Below, one piece after another: positions 26,901 to 34,566 of a DNA stretch of 58,413 nucleotides (within the stretch, counting starts at the first letter, position 1; each line of letters starts with the position of its first letter). The translations under genes were made by a program, and so were the position numbers. The notes beneath the pieces are model-generated. The model was not told where the DNA came from, made no database searches, and was given only the letters and a program-made list of their open reading frames with translations. Source of the stretch: Paracoccaceae bacterium (lineage in GTDB: Bacteria > Pseudomonadota > Alphaproteobacteria > Rhodobacterales > Rhodobacteraceae); contig JABDLJ010000034.1 of assembly GCA_013003075.1 (NCBI GenBank), forward strand, positions 1-58,413. The letters are read 5' to 3'.

Positions 26901-28213
26901 CGGACGTGTTGCAGCCGGGCTACAGCTTCATCGTGAGCCCCGGAACGCGGCACCGCTACACCTCTCCGGACGGCTATCGCAATGAAGCGGTCCTGCGGGC
27001 AAACGAGCTTGGCTACACGGTCGGCCCCAGCATCAGCGACTTCGAGATCGACGAGGGCGACAGCGCTCATCCCAACAACGCCGGGCAAGGCAACGTGCGT
27101 TTCGGGCAGCGGATGGCCATCGCCTTGGGCCGGGATCTGGGGCTCGATGCATCCAGCAACCCCTATTTCGCGGGAACCGGCGTGCGTTCGCAGGATGGCA
27201 CCTATGTCGATATCGATGTGGTTCTGCCCAATGCCGGCACGCTTTATTCGCCGGCGCCGAATGCTTTGTCGGGTTTCGAAGTCTCAGAAGATGCCGGCAG
27301 CACCTGGGCCGAGACCGGGTTTGCGGCCGCGATCAATGGCGCCGACAAGGTCCGGCTGACCAGGGACACTGGAACCTGGGCGGCCATCGCCCAGCTTCAG
27401 GTGCGCAAGCGCGCCAACCTGTCGGGCAACGTGACGATACTGGCCGCCGAAGAGCAGCCGCGCATCGACGGCGAGCTATACGAGACCTGGGCGCCTGGCA
27501 TTCTGGGGCTGGGTCTGCCGGTTCACGGCGTTCAGAGCGGCGGGCAATGGACGATACCGCCGGCGGCATTGGTGTCGCAGATCACGCAGGCGAGCGCGCC
27601 GTCGGCCAGCGATGGCTTTATTGCGCAGGCCAACCAGATCTCTCCGGGACAGACCGCGACCTACACGGGCGCCATTCCCGGCGCTGGCCAGTTTCTTGTA
27701 GCGGTGTTTTCCACCTCGGCGCAGCACACGGGCGTTACGGCATCTGGATCGGCTGCGGTCCGGGTGGGCGGCACCTCTGTCGGTCTCCAGTCCGAATGGC
27801 TCGACTTCTGGATCGTGGACACAAGCGCCGCGGGCGACGTCGTGCTGTCCTATTCGGCTGGCCCGGTGATCTCGGGCATATCGGTCTGGCAGGTCGACAG
27901 CCGAACGGCGAGTGGCGCGATCGATGCGCAAAGCGCCGATGTCAGCTCTAACACCGAGGCGACGGTCACGTTGCCTGCTATACCCCCTGGCAGCACCGTT
28001 TTCGCGGCTTTGGGCTTTGCCGGTGGCGGCACGAGCGGCGTCGCATGGGGCGTGCTGGCCGAAGAGCACGACACCCAGATCGGATCGACCTCGCGGCACA
28101 CCGCGGCGGCGCTTTCGGGCCAATCGGGCAGCGCGACCGTAAGCCCGGTCTCTTCGCCGCAACCGGGGGGCCGCAAGGTTCTTGCCGCTGTGGCGCTTCC
28201 GCCGGCGCCGTAA
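23909..28213 (+). CDS. Very large exported multidomain protein with SGNH esterase-like domain
   Basis: 1434 residues from a GTG start, which gives a good Sec signal peptide (MRCLFKYLIYLIFFLALLP...VAQ). After a low-complexity Gly/Ser/Pro linker (about 85-110) comes an Ig-like part (about 110-195). A 230-720 region follows with Trp/Tyr-rich helices (WYAGRTVLPHSGVQFPSY) that could be an alpha-toroid as in polysaccharide lyases. An SGNH/sialate-esterase-like domain (about 835-1070) has block I as LLGQSQ and the catalytic Asp-His in DSAHPN. Beta-rich C-terminal modules (about 1225-1434) end the protein. I infer a secreted polysaccharide-modifying enzyme; activity of the first half is unassigned. 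Divergent from the beta-helix gene, 286 bases apart. Confidence 0.7.
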   Translation: MRCLFKYLIYLIFFLALLPTVTVAQEKINVLPENSPFVAERFAAAELGRHGLCPHTSSADFVSCGIEAGRDHLKATGMEISLFKSNSSRPGGSSGQGPSGSPPVFTSAPSMTPASGFTGDTYTLSEGVATGDSAVTLTGVLSLDGADVTAQIVTSGSTLSYTAASAGTLSWSVSAQNKYGVTPSSPVQASVTAPPANQTITMGGVSFTIEGATSVGLDAAGKAWAVVPSGTATVTQITPAQTGSGTGTMHGLMRNPVRTTVSDPDQGYDGRLATWSGAENTTVPLQVTGGDILVKVVSRATIENRFGAFDEIAALHIVHAAPAPGAFLAASTSWAGRATPDSYAVDIDGWYAGRTVLPHSGVQFPSYADLMASLDQFYPLFGQIAGASGVGYENASPYRFGGGASTAANYGRYIGQMISTAMLALTTNVYSEAQTKAIARRLVQHGIEWGDPLVYGPRVIDPDGGHYQWHQGPVALAMHLTGRTGEVEDIITLAPGNWSQAFEITSDMLANDLVPHDDPNKPATWRRRTLGSQPGGSVLRIPSTSSPSINGGDWNQQEIPAGAVATRQADGQTAIVASGTRIGTAATIDVPLTGTSPFAPGDVIYFEAPAGAVMLADYDWTLRGYTSTRRQLYSPAADNPYRALQSWGGQIMALHSLGLMHANMGAAKGYFERSMAVSEPAAGNDYPELAQTWMSRTEIQYDTQEAFFNANWLAIKDIPHLFPTNTTVTVSHALTPGLVSPGPMQDGIVIGLLPGAAQALVEFRGTAAGDPDEIEVRVLRQSDDSVVQDWTSVDVAAGGAWQGDLLLPKADGWWKAEARPKNNPATVAQLTENFAVGYKVMLLGQSQITIVSSADQAGYAMATGNRDTASFYAWQAYNSGGSPVDESLGLINDINGSDGLRAFVDQFRIFDPDTPLMLMRESVNGTSILDLTDDDDVSRAWSDLTDKTGKYGGDVTAVVVNWVTSNASPLEGNEGIDILQGFNTWTSEHSNTPDHSLADVLQPGYSFIVSPGTRHRYTSPDGYRNEAVLRANELGYTVGPSISDFEIDEGDSAHPNNAGQGNVRFGQRMAIALGRDLGLDASSNPYFAGTGVRSQDGTYVDIDVVLPNAGTLYSPAPNALSGFEVSEDAGSTWAETGFAAAINGADKVRLTRDTGTWAAIAQLQVRKRANLSGNVTILAAEEQPRIDGELYETWAPGILGLGLPVHGVQSGGQWTIPPAALVSQITQASAPSASDGFIAQANQISPGQTATYTGAIPGAGQFLVAVFSTSAQHTGVTASGSAAVRVGGTSVGLQSEWLDFWIVDTSAAGDVVLSYSAGPVISGISVWQVDSRTASGAIDAQSADVSSNTEATVTLPAIPPGSTVFAALGFAGGGTSGVAWGVLAEEHDTQIGSTSRHTAAALSGQSGSATVSPVSSPQPGGRKVLAAVALPPAP

Positions 28214-28374
28214 GCATTCCGATCACAGGCAGGCGATCGTTTCGGTGGTCGCTTGTCCGTGCATCGCCGGAAGTGGTATAAACGAACTTGTTCAAGATCA
28301 GGTCCGCGGCTTGGGTCCAAAACTCGGCGCGGCCCTTCTTTTTAAGGTTCGAGTGGGGCACGAAAGCCGACGCA

Positions 28375-29811
28375 ATGACAGCCACAGGCGATATCTCAGA
28401 CGCACCTGCCAGGCGCAGCATCGGTGCATCGCGCGCCAAGTCCGGCAACAATGGACTTCTGTTGCTGTTTTTTGTTGCGCTGTTGATCCCGGCTTATGTC
28501 GAAATCGCCGGATTGCGGCTGAGCCCGCTTCGCGTCTACCTGCTGGTCGCGATGATCCCGTTGACGATCCAGGTTCTCAGGGGCGCTGCGGGCCGCGTGA
28601 CGGGTGTCGACATCTTCATGTTGCTCCATGCGTTCTGGATCGTGATCGCTTTGGTGGTCGTGCACGGGACAGAGCGCATTCTCTTTGCCGGGATCACCAT
28701 GGTTGAACTTGTGGGCGGCTATTTCGTGGGCCGGTCGCTGATCCGGAACGCGCAAACCTACAAGCGGTTCACGATGATCCTGCTTGGCACGCTGGTGGTG
28801 CTGTTTCCGCTGGCACTGGTGGAACACCTGACCGGACGGATACTGCTGGCCGAGGTCATCGGCAAGTTCGCGGGAACGATCTTTCGCGCCGATAGCGCCT
28901 ACTCTCGCATGGGGCTGGAGCGCGTCTACGCTGCCTTCGAACACCCGATCCTTTATGGCCTTTACTGCTCGGTCGCGATTGCCAACCTTTACTACATCGC
29001 CAAGCGGGGATCCTTCTGGCGGCTGATCGCAATGGGGTTTGCGGTCTTCATGACCTTCATGTCGCTGTCCTCTGCGCCACTGATATCGTGCGGGCTTCAG
29101 TTTGGCCTGATCCTGTGGGACAGGATCATGAAGGGCCGGTGGACATTGTTCATCGTGCTTGCCGTGACCGGCTACGTGGTCATCGACGCGCTGTCGAACC
29201 GGACACCGGTCACGATCATGATCGAAACGCTGACTTTCAATCCCGCGACCGGCTGGACACGCATCGCGATTTTTGACGCCGGCATTGCCGCGGCGATCAG
29301 TAACCCGATTTTCGGTATCGGGTTCAATGACTGGCCTCGCCCGCACTGGGTGACCAGCTCGGTCGACAATTTCTGGCTTCTGACCACGATGCGCTACGGG
29401 TTTGTCGGCTCTGGCCTGATCGTCCTGGCTTTCCTGTCGCATTTCTGGCTGGCGATGCGGACGCCGGTTCACGACGAGCAAATCAAGCGTTTGCGGACCG
29501 GGCATCTGATCGCCCTGACGGCGGTTTGCTTCACCATCGTGACGGTTCACATCTGGGGCGCTGTCGGCGTTTTCGTGATGTTCTACCTGGGCGCCGGAAG
29601 CTGGATCTATACCGGCGGGGCCGATGCGCCCCCGCCGGACGCTGCGCCGGATGGGACCACGCCGGACGATGGTGCGCCGAAAGCGACACGCTATTCGCGG
29701 TTCGCTCCGAAAAAGCGCGAGGCCAAGGCGATGCGTCCAAAGCCCGCCATGCGGCGGCAACTGCGCACCTCTCGTCTACGGAGCGCAGGGACCGCGACCC
29801 GCAGCCGCTGA
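28375..29811 (+). CDS. O-antigen ligase/polymerase (Wzy-like) membrane protein
   Basis: 478 residues from the ATG at 28375; the frame opens 29 codons earlier without a better start. About ten to twelve membrane helices, with a large extracytoplasmic loop before the conserved late segment (AAISNPIFGIGFNDWPRPHW), as in the O-antigen ligase/Wzy family. Likely polymerises lipid-linked repeat units in the periplasm. The last 60 residues are a basic, Pro/Ala-rich cytoplasmic tail. Its 3' end overlaps the convergent SGNH gene by 36 bases. Confidence 0.78.
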   Translation: MTATGDISDAPARRSIGASRAKSGNNGLLLLFFVALLIPAYVEIAGLRLSPLRVYLLVAMIPLTIQVLRGAAGRVTGVDIFMLLHAFWIVIALVVVHGTERILFAGITMVELVGGYFVGRSLIRNAQTYKRFTMILLGTLVVLFPLALVEHLTGRILLAEVIGKFAGTIFRADSAYSRMGLERVYAAFEHPILYGLYCSVAIANLYYIAKRGSFWRLIAMGFAVFMTFMSLSSAPLISCGLQFGLILWDRIMKGRWTLFIVLAVTGYVVIDALSNRTPVTIMIETLTFNPATGWTRIAIFDAGIAAAISNPIFGIGFNDWPRPHWVTSSVDNFWLLTTMRYGFVGSGLIVLAFLSHFWLAMRTPVHDEQIKRLRTGHLIALTAVCFTIVTVHIWGAVGVFVMFYLGAGSWIYTGGADAPPPDAAPDGTTPDDGAPKATRYSRFAPKKREAKAMRPKPAMRRQLRTSRLRSAGTATRSR

Positions 29812-30519
29812 TACCGCATCTGCGACGCCCGCGGCGTTGATCTGCAGGGCAGCCGTGTCGGTGGGGTGAAGCCCGTCCGGCAGCACCGCTGGCAGCGTGC
29901 CGGCGCGTTGGGCCGCGGCGATGGCCGCCGCCCAGTCAGGCCGCATGTCAATCACGCCATTGGCCCGCGATGTGAAAAGCTGTGACAGTTGCCGCTCGTA
30001 CGCACCAAGGCGCGGTCGCAGAAGCCCGCGCGTGCCGTAGGCGCGGTTGAGCCGCAGCATGGCGATGACCGCGCCGGCTTGAGCGCGCCGAAGCTGTGAA
30101 ATCAGGGTCTCGTGGTTTGCCACGCTTTGCGAGAGCGACACGCCGCGCCTGAGATCTGCGTCGTTGATGGCAAACTCTATCAGGATCAGATCGAATGGCG
30201 CGGCGCCTGCCGGCTCTGCCTGCGACAGGCCCCACCCGGACGTTGCGCCGCCCTTGGCAAATACCCGGGCACTGACCGGGCGGCCGAGGCAGGCCTGCAG
30301 CCGGGCGGCCGCGGCGCTGGGCCAGCTTGTGTCCGCCGTCAGGCTGGTTCCGATGAATGCGATGCGAAAGGGGTCTGCAAGCTGCGGTATGCCGGCAAGG
30401 GCGGTCGCGGGCGCAAGCGGGGTATCGAGCCTGGCCTGGGTGCGGCTCCAGAGCGCGGCTGCCGCGGCCATCACCGCCAATGCGACCAGCGCGCCGACGA
30501 TAAACGCGGCCCGCGGCAT
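29776..30519 (-). CDS. SGNH/GDSL hydrolase family protein, membrane-anchored or exported
   Basis: 247 residues from the ATG at 30519 (AAGGG upstream; a GTG at 30522 is the alternative). N-terminal hydrophobic segment (AAFIVGALVALAVMAAAAAL) works as signal or anchor. Block I is FIGTSLT, the block III Asn is in EFAINDADL, and the catalytic Asp/His pair is in LPDGLHPTD. Such enzymes deacylate or transfer acyl groups on polysaccharides. Its start overlaps the acyltransferase stop (TGATG), suggesting the pair adds and removes or relays acyl groups on the same polymer (inference). Confidence 0.8.
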   Translation of the reverse strand: MPRAAFIVGALVALAVMAAAAALWSRTQARLDTPLAPATALAGIPQLADPFRIAFIGTSLTADTSWPSAAAARLQACLGRPVSARVFAKGGATSGWGLSQAEPAGAAPFDLILIEFAINDADLRRGVSLSQSVANHETLISQLRRAQAGAVIAMLRLNRAYGTRGLLRPRLGAYERQLSQLFTSRANGVIDMRPDWAAAIAAAQRAGTLPAVLPDGLHPTDTAALQINAAGVADAVSAAAGRGPCAP

Positions 30520-30995
30520 CACCCGCCCTTCGGCGTCTTCTTCGGCGCCGCGCCCGAACCGCCGTCGCCTGGTGGGAACCGCCCATAACTTAGCAGCGTC
30601 ACGCCCGAGCGAATGGCCGTGGCGGGGTTTCCGGCGACGATCGTGCCGGAGGGCACCGACTTGGTGACCACCGATCCTGCGCCGACGATGCAGCTGTCGC
30701 CGATTTCGACCCCGGGCAGGATCAGCGACCGTCCACCGATGAAGCAGTCGGCCCCGATCCGGGTGTCGAGCTTCACGTTCCGTGTCATGTCATGGGTCAG
30801 GATGCGCGCATCGAAGGCGATATAGGTGCGTGGCCCGATATGGATGCCCTTTGGGTTGGTCTTGTCGAACTTGGCCGACAGCGACATCTCGACGGTCGGA
30901 TTGATATCCATCTGCCAGATCGTGCGCAGCCACCACCGCTTGATACCGACAAGAACGCGGCGCAGCTTTTTCAGTCTGTTCAGGCTTCGGGCCAT
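30519..30995 (-). CDS. Hexapeptide-repeat (LbH) acyltransferase
   Basis: 158 residues. Left-handed beta-helix hexapeptide turns are visible (IGADCFIGGRSLILPGVEIG, then CIVGAGSVVTKSVPSGTIVA, ending in GNPATAIRSG), with an active-site-like His in ILTHDM. Resembles WcaF/maltose O-acetyltransferase-type acyl-CoA-dependent transferases that acetylate sugars. A basic Trp-rich N-terminus may contact the membrane. Coupled to the SGNH hydrolase gene. Confidence 0.85.
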   Translation of the reverse strand: MARSLNRLKKLRRVLVGIKRWWLRTIWQMDINPTVEMSLSAKFDKTNPKGIHIGPRTYIAFDARILTHDMTRNVKLDTRIGADCFIGGRSLILPGVEIGDSCIVGAGSVVTKSVPSGTIVAGNPATAIRSGVTLLSYGRFPPGDGGSGAAPKKTPKGG

Positions 30996-31087
30996 GAGGT
31001 TCGCGATCCCAAGGGGCGTCTTAAGGCAATCGTCGGCTCTCTAGCGCGAAGCGGTGCGGTAATCTAGCAAGGTCTTTTAATACAGGC

Positions 31088-32599
31088 TCATTTTCGGCCC
31101 AGAGTGGTCAGAACGTCGCGGCGAAGCTCTGGGAAAGCGCCGATTCGGATGACCGCGAAAGCGACGATCATCAGCCCCACTGCGATACATTCGGCGAAAG
31201 TTGAAAGATCGAGAGAGGCGCGCAAGGCAAACCCGCCGCCGGCCGTAACGGCGGCAAAGATCGCCTCGGACAGGAAGGTGCGCCGGATGGTCGTCAGATC
31301 GATGGGCGTGGTCCGGATCGCGAAACCCGCGATCAGCGGGCCATTGATCAGCACCTGGCAGGCCACCTGGCCGGTCACCATTGCGATCAGTCCGAACTGG
31401 ACAGAGATCAGCAGCGAGGTGATGAGCAGAAAAGAACTGAAAATCCGCCAGATAAAGAGCGCGCGGCCCTGGCCCGATGCGACCAGCGTCCAGCTGAAGC
31501 TGTTGATGGTCAGCAGCGCCATCGCAAAGACCGCCAGCAGTCTCAGGATCGGGGTCGAGCCCTCCCAGCCTTCGCCGAGAAGGATCAGCACGACTGCATC
31601 GGCGCAGATATACAGGAAAAGCGCGATCGGCACGAAGATCAGGTTGGCGCGGCTGGCCAGGCGCTGGAACATGGCGCGAAAGGCTTCGGGTTCTGTTTGA
31701 AGGCGGCTGAGCGCGGGGATGAACGCACCTGCGATGGGCGCGCCGATGCGCTTGCTGGGCATCATCGCAAAGCTCTCGGCGCGGAAATAGTGCGCGGCCT
31801 GAACCTCGGTGAAGAACCGACCGGTCAAGAGAAGCGGGAAGTTGTTGGCAACGCTGCCCAATAGCCGCTCGGCGGCCAGAAACCCGCCGAAGGCCAGCGC
31901 AGAGCGCGCCTCGGTCAGCCGCGCCGTCCAGGGCGGAGACGGGATCCAGCGCGTCAGCCACGCCAGGGCCAGAAAGGTGAAGAACTGGTGCAGCAGAAGC
32001 TGCAGGACAAGCGCATAGGGGCCGGCGCCCATCGTGGCGGACGACACGCTGATGACCGATGCCGCAATCAGGGTGACAAAACTCGCCGTCTCCAGCGCCT
32101 TGATGCGAAGCTGGCGCCGCAGGATTGCGACATATTGCGTGTTGAGCACGGTGAACAGGATATAGGGCGACAGCACAACGAAGATGATCGAAACGCCGTC
32201 TTCCTTGTAAAACCGTGCGGCGGCGTCGCCCAGAAGGGCAACGGTGCTGGTTAGCACCAGCCCCAGCGTCACGTTGACCCAGAAAAGCGTCGTCACCAGC
32301 CGGTGCGTCACCGTCTCGCGCTGGATCACCGCCTGCGAGAGCCCGAACTCGGAAAGCCCCGACGCGATCAGGATCGCCGGCAGCGTCAGCGCAACCAGGC
32401 CTTGCTCTGCCGGGGGGACCAAGCGCGCCAGGATTGCAGTTGTCAGCAGCGTGACCAGAAGGCGGATCGCCGCGAAAACAAGCACGACGCGGGCCGATTG
32501 GCCCGTCAGGCGTCCAAGATCTTCACGCAAGGCGGACGTATCGAAAAGCGCGTCGCGCGGGTCGGACGACATTTCAACCGGAGGCAAGGAAGTCGACAT
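31088..32599 (-). CDS. Lipopolysaccharide/exopolysaccharide flippase (Wzx-like, MOP superfamily)
   Basis: 503 residues with about 12-14 membrane helices. N-terminal TGQSARVVLVFAAIRLLVTL and LARLVPPAEQGLVAL resemble WzxC-type exporters (Polysacc_synt). Flips undecaprenyl-linked repeat units across the inner membrane for the Wzy-like polymerase encoded at 28375-29811. Upstream of the acyltransferase gene on the same strand, 92 bases apart. Confidence 0.85.
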   Translation of the reverse strand: MSTSLPPVEMSSDPRDALFDTSALREDLGRLTGQSARVVLVFAAIRLLVTLLTTAILARLVPPAEQGLVALTLPAILIASGLSEFGLSQAVIQRETVTHRLVTTLFWVNVTLGLVLTSTVALLGDAAARFYKEDGVSIIFVVLSPYILFTVLNTQYVAILRRQLRIKALETASFVTLIAASVISVSSATMGAGPYALVLQLLLHQFFTFLALAWLTRWIPSPPWTARLTEARSALAFGGFLAAERLLGSVANNFPLLLTGRFFTEVQAAHYFRAESFAMMPSKRIGAPIAGAFIPALSRLQTEPEAFRAMFQRLASRANLIFVPIALFLYICADAVVLILLGEGWEGSTPILRLLAVFAMALLTINSFSWTLVASGQGRALFIWRIFSSFLLITSLLISVQFGLIAMVTGQVACQVLINGPLIAGFAIRTTPIDLTTIRRTFLSEAIFAAVTAGGGFALRASLDLSTFAECIAVGLMIVAFAVIRIGAFPELRRDVLTTLGRK

Positions 32600-32791
32600 G
32601 GACGTGAATTGCGCTCGATTTTTGCTTGGCCCGTAAGACCTTGTTGACGTGCTTACATCGCGGCGCGCCGTCCGCGCAAGCCTTGGGCGGCCAGCCGGCG
32701 GGCGCTTGCCGGCATCGTTCGCATGCTTTCACCAATCTTAACCGGTTCCGCCCCACTGTCTGCGAAACGCTCACATCCAAAAGGGATTCTT

Positions 32792-33055
32792 ATGGAAGAC
32801 GATTTTGAAGGCTTTGCAGGTTCTCTCAATATGCCGGCCGTTGCCGCCGATGCCGTGGTGCCGAACGATACTGCAACATTGCCGCATGTGACCCGTGCGC
32901 TCTATGTGGGCGTGGCGGGCAATGTCGCGGTCGAGATGCTCTCTGGCGACACGGTCGTTCTGAGCGGCGCGCAGGCCGGCGCCGTCTATCCTTTGCGGGT
33001 GTCGAAGGTCCTGGCGACCGGCACCACGGCCGGCGGACTGGTGGCACTGCGTTAA
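32792..33055 (+). CDS. Spike-base-like protein related to the GTA head spike (RCAP_rcc01079 family)
   Basis: 87 residues, ATG preceded by AAGGG at seven bases. Residues about 25-87 (TLPHVTRALYVGVAGNVAVE, then GAVYPLRVSKVLATGTTAGG) match the compact beta-domain of the 'spike base protein, RCAP_Rcc01079 family'. The Rhodobacter capsulatus member (GhsA) is part of the gene-transfer-agent head spike that contacts the host capsule. No other phage or GTA gene is visible nearby. It stands alone between the flippase and ugd genes. Family match is from memory of the motif; function here is open. Confidence 0.6.
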   Translation: MEDDFEGFAGSLNMPAVAADAVVPNDTATLPHVTRALYVGVAGNVAVEMLSGDTVVLSGAQAGAVYPLRVSKVLATGTTAGGLVALR

Positions 33056-33064
33056 ACCGGGCGA

Positions 33065-33093
33065 CGCGGGGAGGGCGCGTTGCCGTCCCCGCG
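33065..33093. terminator. GC hairpin between convergent genes
   Basis: CGCGGGGA (33065-33072) pairs with TCCCCGCG (33086-33093) around a 13-base loop. It lies just after the spike-base gene stop and before the minus-strand ugd stop. No U-tract follows, so it may be only a weak or Rho-assisted terminator. Confidence 0.35.
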
Positions 33094-33122
33094 CACGCGA
33101 CCGGCGGGCGGCCCGCGGGCCT

Positions 33123-34286
33123 CTAGTCGCTTCCGAACAGGTCCCGGGTCAGCACCTTGCCGGCCACATCGGCAAGCTCGGACGCCGACCGGTTGGCAAC
33201 GATCAGGTCGGCGCGTCTCTTGAACGCCTCAAGATCGTGTATCACCTCCGAGCGGAAGAACTCTGCCTCGTGCAGATCGGGCTCGTAGACGATGACCTCG
33301 ATCCCCTTGGCCTTGATCCGCTTCATCACCCCCTGAACAGAGCTGTCGCGGAAATTGTCCGAGCCTGTCTTCATCGTCAGCCGATAGATGCCCACGATAC
33401 CGGGGTCCTGGGCGATCACTTTCTCGGCGATGAAATCCTTGCGTTTGGAGTTGGCTTCGACAATCGCGGCGATAAGCGATTGCGGCACGTTGTCGTAATT
33501 GGCCAGAAGCTGCTTGGTGTCTTTCGGCAGGCAATAGCCACCATAGCCGAAGGAGGGGTTGTTGTAGTGGCTGCCGATGCGCGGATCGAGCCCGACGCCT
33601 TCGATGATCTGGCGGCTGTCGAGCCCGTGCAGATCGGCGTAGGTGTCCAGCTCGTTGAAATAGGCCACCCGCATCGCAAGGTAGGTATTGGAGAAAAGCT
33701 TGATCGCCTCGGCCTCGCTGCTGTCGGTCAACAGGGTCGGAATGTCCGATCCAAGCGCGCCCTCGGTCAGAAGCGCAGCGAAGACGCGGCCGTTCTCGCC
33801 GCGGTCTCCCACGACGATCCGCGAGGGGTAGAGATTGTCGAACAGCGCTTTGCCTTCGCGTAGGAACTCGGGCGAGAAGAGGATGTTCTGCGAGCCGGTC
33901 CTGTCGCGTACCCTGTCGGTGAAGCCGACCGGGATCGTCGATTTGACGACGATCACCGCATCGGGGTTCACCGCGATCACGCTGTCGATCACGGTCTCGA
34001 CCGAACTGGTGTCGAAGTAGTTGGTCTTGGGATCATAGTTGGTCGGGGTGGCCACGACCACGATGTCGGCGTCCTTGTAGGCATCCGCCGAGGTCGTCGC
34101 GGTCAGATTCAGGCTTTTTGTCTGCAGGAACTCTTCAATATCGGGATCGACGATCGGAGAGCGCCCAGCCTTGACCGTCTCAACCCGGCCCGCGTCGATA
34201 TCGACCAGCGTAACATCATGGTTTTGCGCAAACAGCACCCCGCTGGAAAGCCCGACATACCCCATGCCGGCAACTGCAATTTTCAT
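33123..34286 (-). CDS. ugd: UDP-glucose 6-dehydrogenase
   Basis: 387 residues, typical of the short UDP-glucose/GDP-mannose dehydrogenases. Rossmann motif [16 protein letters not shown] at the N-terminus, the [10 protein letters not shown] substrate segment, and the catalytic Cys in [14 protein letters not shown] (about residue 250). It oxidises UDP-glucose to UDP-glucuronate with NAD+, so the polymer made by this cluster may contain uronic acid, consistent with the neighbouring lyase/epimerase-like beta-helix protein. Confidence 0.93.
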   Translation of the reverse strand: MKIAVAGMGYVGLSSGVLFAQNHDVTLVDIDAGRVETVKAGRSPIVDPDIEEFLQTKSLNLTATTSADAYKDADIVVVATPTNYDPKTNYFDTSSVETVIDSVIAVNPDAVIVVKSTIPVGFTDRVRDRTGSQNILFSPEFLREGKALFDNLYPSRIVVGDRGENGRVFAALLTEGALGSDIPTLLTDSSEAEAIKLFSNTYLAMRVAYFNELDTYADLHGLDSRQIIEGVGLDPRIGSHYNNPSFGYGGYCLPKDTKQLLANYDNVPQSLIAAIVEANSKRKDFIAEKVIAQDPGIVGIYRLTMKTGSDNFRDSSVQGVMKRIKAKGIEVIVYEPDLHEAEFFRSEVIHDLEAFKRRADLIVANRSASELADVAGKVLTRDLFGSD

Positions 34287-34566
34287 CGGTTTCGTTATCC
34301 CAAAGTCTAAAATCAGGCCTGGTGCTAGCCTCGTAGCATGGCAACTTTATGGAGGGAACATGGAGTTGCAGATGCCTCATGCCGCGGGAAATCGGCCACA
34401 ATACGCGGCGGGCTTGGCGGAAGATCGCTCAATACGTGTGCAAAAAGGATGGATTTGGTATAAAAGCAAGTGCGTTATTCGGTGCGTGACAGCATCGGAG
34501 GCTGGGTTTCGTTATGTGGCAGGCCTGCAAAGCAGGTCCGCAGGCGCTTTTGAAAAGACCGGGGCT

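Noticed and set aside
33065-33093. Hairpin after the spike-base gene as a phage attachment site
   Set aside because: No integrase, tRNA or direct repeat nearby; it is better read as a weak bidirectional terminator.
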